From Methylobacterium sp. Leaf117 (GTDB taxonomy: Bacteria > Pseudomonadota > Alphaproteobacteria > Rhizobiales > Beijerinckiaceae), in assembly GCF_001422985.1 (NCBI RefSeq), contig NZ_LMNL01000003.1, forward strand, positions 94,490 to 128,980: DNA of 34,491 nt. The letters are read 5' to 3'. The notes under the pieces are model-generated. The model saw only the letters and a list, made by a program, of their open reading frames with translations, did not search any database and was not told where the DNA came from. Of this stretch, positions 33,480-34,491 are shown in pieces (the first letter of the stretch is position 1; every line of letters begins with the position of its first letter). A program made the translations under genes and the position numbers.

Positions 33480-33997
33480 ATGGTTTGTCTCAGGGCTGGG
33501 TAAGGTCACTTTTGTTTAGAATCGGTCGCGGTTCTGCCGCGGCTCGACTTTCTTCGTGTCCGGGTGTGGCTGCGTCAGGGCACTGGTCTTCGGGCGGCAG
33601 GGACGCTTGGAGAAAGCCTGGGGAGGATCCCCATAGGGGGTTCGTTCGATCTCTGACCAACGGGAACGCCGAGGCGTCGGGCTCATCCCTCCGCAAGACC
33701 GACTGACCCGGTTGCGCCACGTTGACACAGTTCGAGACGAAAATGCTCCCGAGCCCAGCTCGGGCCAAGCATTTGAAGAATCGCTGCAATTGATGAGGGC
33801 AGTAGCCCAGGCATTGAGTAGCTCTCGCAGCGACGCCGCCACAATTTAGCCGCACCCAGCAACAAGCCGCCAAATTTACTACTTAGGCCTGGGAATTGCG
33901 AAACTATTCGTGAGCCCACGACGTTATGGTGGAAACTGAGGGGAAGCCCTGTTAACGACAGGCTAACCGCACTTCCCAGCCTCTGAGGAACACCGCA
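33480..33997. other. Gene-free stretch before the RTX gene
   Basis: No supportable gene. The final ~100 bp (33880-33997) are AT-richer and include CCTGT-TAACG-ACAGG, a short inverted repeat about 45 bp before the RTX gene, which could be part of its promoter. Confidence 0.35.
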
Positions 33998-34491
33998 TTG
34001 GCAACCCTTGATTATGCCGGCAACCCGATGCCGGAGAGCGGCCCACGGACAACGGCGGCCACCTTTGGCTCGGTCAAGGGTACGACCTATATGGGGACTG
34101 CCGGCAACAATGCGTTCCGCAGCACAGCCAGCGATGTCACGTTCGTCGGCGGGGCAGGCGATGACGCCTACATTATCGCCGCTGCGAACACGAAGATCGT
34201 CGAGAATGCCGGTGAGGGCACCGACACCGTCACGGTTTATGGCGGGCGCTACACGCTGGGCGATAACCTCGAGAACCTGAACTTTCAGGGTGTGGGGACC
34301 GGTTTCGGCAATGCGACCGCTAACCTCATCGTCGGCAACGCGGACGCCCAGACCTTCGACGGAGGCCTCGGCAACGACGTGATGACGGGCGGTGGCGGCG
34401 CCGACGGCTTCGTGCTGACCAAGGGCACCGGGCATGACGTGGTCACCGATTTCGTGTCCGGGATCGACCACATCCAGCTCAACAACTATCC
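33998..34491 (+). CDS. RTX-type calcium-binding protein, N-terminal part (runs off window)
   Basis: A TTG start at 33998 is supported by GAGGA about 9 bases upstream and gives an open frame to the window end (164 residues visible). The product reads (M)ATLDYAGN..., FVGGAGDDAYIIA, ENAGEGTDTVTVYG and LGDNLENL. It continues with FDGGLGNDVMTGGGGADGFVLTKGTGHDVVTDFVSGIDHIQL. GGxGxD-type nonapeptides and the F--G-D-I-DF--G-D motif are hallmarks of RTX calcium-binding repeats found in secreted proteins exported by type I systems. There is no N-terminal signal peptide, consistent with type I export through a C-terminal signal beyond the window. Its catalytic part, if any, is not visible. Confidence 0.85.
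   Translation, partial: MATLDYAGNPMPESGPRTTAATFGSVKGTTYMGTAGNNAFRSTASDVTFVGGAGDDAYIIAAANTKIVENAGEGTDTVTVYGGRYTLGDNLENLNFQGVGTGFGNATANLIVGNADAQTFDGGLGNDVMTGGGGADGFVLTKGTGHDVVTDFVSGIDHIQLNNY

Noticed and set aside
33490..33873. Minus-strand 127-codon frame with several cysteines before the RTX gene
   Set aside because: No recognisable motif, and its composition does not look coding; I suspected a transposase relic but could not find any DDE motif.

Overview
The window is high-GC DNA whose gene set points to an alphaproteobacterium of the Rhizobiales, most likely Methylobacterium or a close relative. The evidence is an ExoY-type sugar transferase beside an ExoX/SyrA-like small membrane protein, an OhrR repressor, a nutrient-deprivation-type stress protein, a soluble PAS chemoreceptor, an IS481-type relic and Rhizobiales-like intergenic repeats. 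This is inferred from recognised families only; no database search was possible.

Left part (1-4.7 kb): the 3' end of a family 16 glycoside hydrolase with DUF5648-like repeats; a small secreted protein; a stand-alone protein made of glycosyltransferase-associated NPDV repeats; a decayed umuC fragment preceded by a 66-bp dispersed repeat; the exoY/exoX-like pair on the minus strand; and two translationally coupled secreted proteins. Together these suggest an exopolysaccharide/cell-surface neighbourhood.

4.7-9.6 kb: tRNA-Thr(GGT), a NUDIX hydrolase, ohrR with a 4 x 16-bp tandem repeat just upstream, tRNA-Ser(CGA), a wrecked IS481-family transposase lacking its second catalytic aspartate, a second copy of the 66-bp repeat, a helix-turn-helix protein and a small basic unknown. 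This is the degraded, accessory-looking part of the window.

9.6-20.7 kb: a Crp/Fnr regulator, a small secreted protein and a small helical protein, a DUF1275 membrane protein, a polytopic membrane protein paired with an FAD-dependent oxidoreductase, a divergent ClpP-like protein, a coupled pair (small helical protein plus HNH nuclease), a GTG-started AraC regulator followed by an MFS transporter, and a convergent secreted protein.

20.7-28.4 kb: a long gene-poor stretch, a cytoplasmic chemoreceptor with three PAS domains and a C-terminal PilZ domain, a CPA1 sodium/proton antiporter, a stress-type membrane-anchored protein, and an AI-2E-family transporter with an extra Rossmann-like cytoplasmic domain.

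28.5-34.5 kb: a second polysaccharide block: an O-antigen ligase/polymerase-like protein, phosphomannomutase/phosphoglucomutase, a GT4 glycosyltransferase, and the start of an RTX-type calcium-binding protein that runs off the window. The ligase and GT4 genes are visibly more AT-rich than their neighbours. I did not find a CRISPR array, prophage, rRNA operon or a convincing wholly new multi-gene system. The most unusual items are the dispersed repeat/relic-IS/umuC-relic association, the ohrR leader repeats, the 10-bp perfect inverted repeat near 1.65 kb, the triple-PAS/PilZ receptor and the AT-rich hairpin interval near 17.65 kb.
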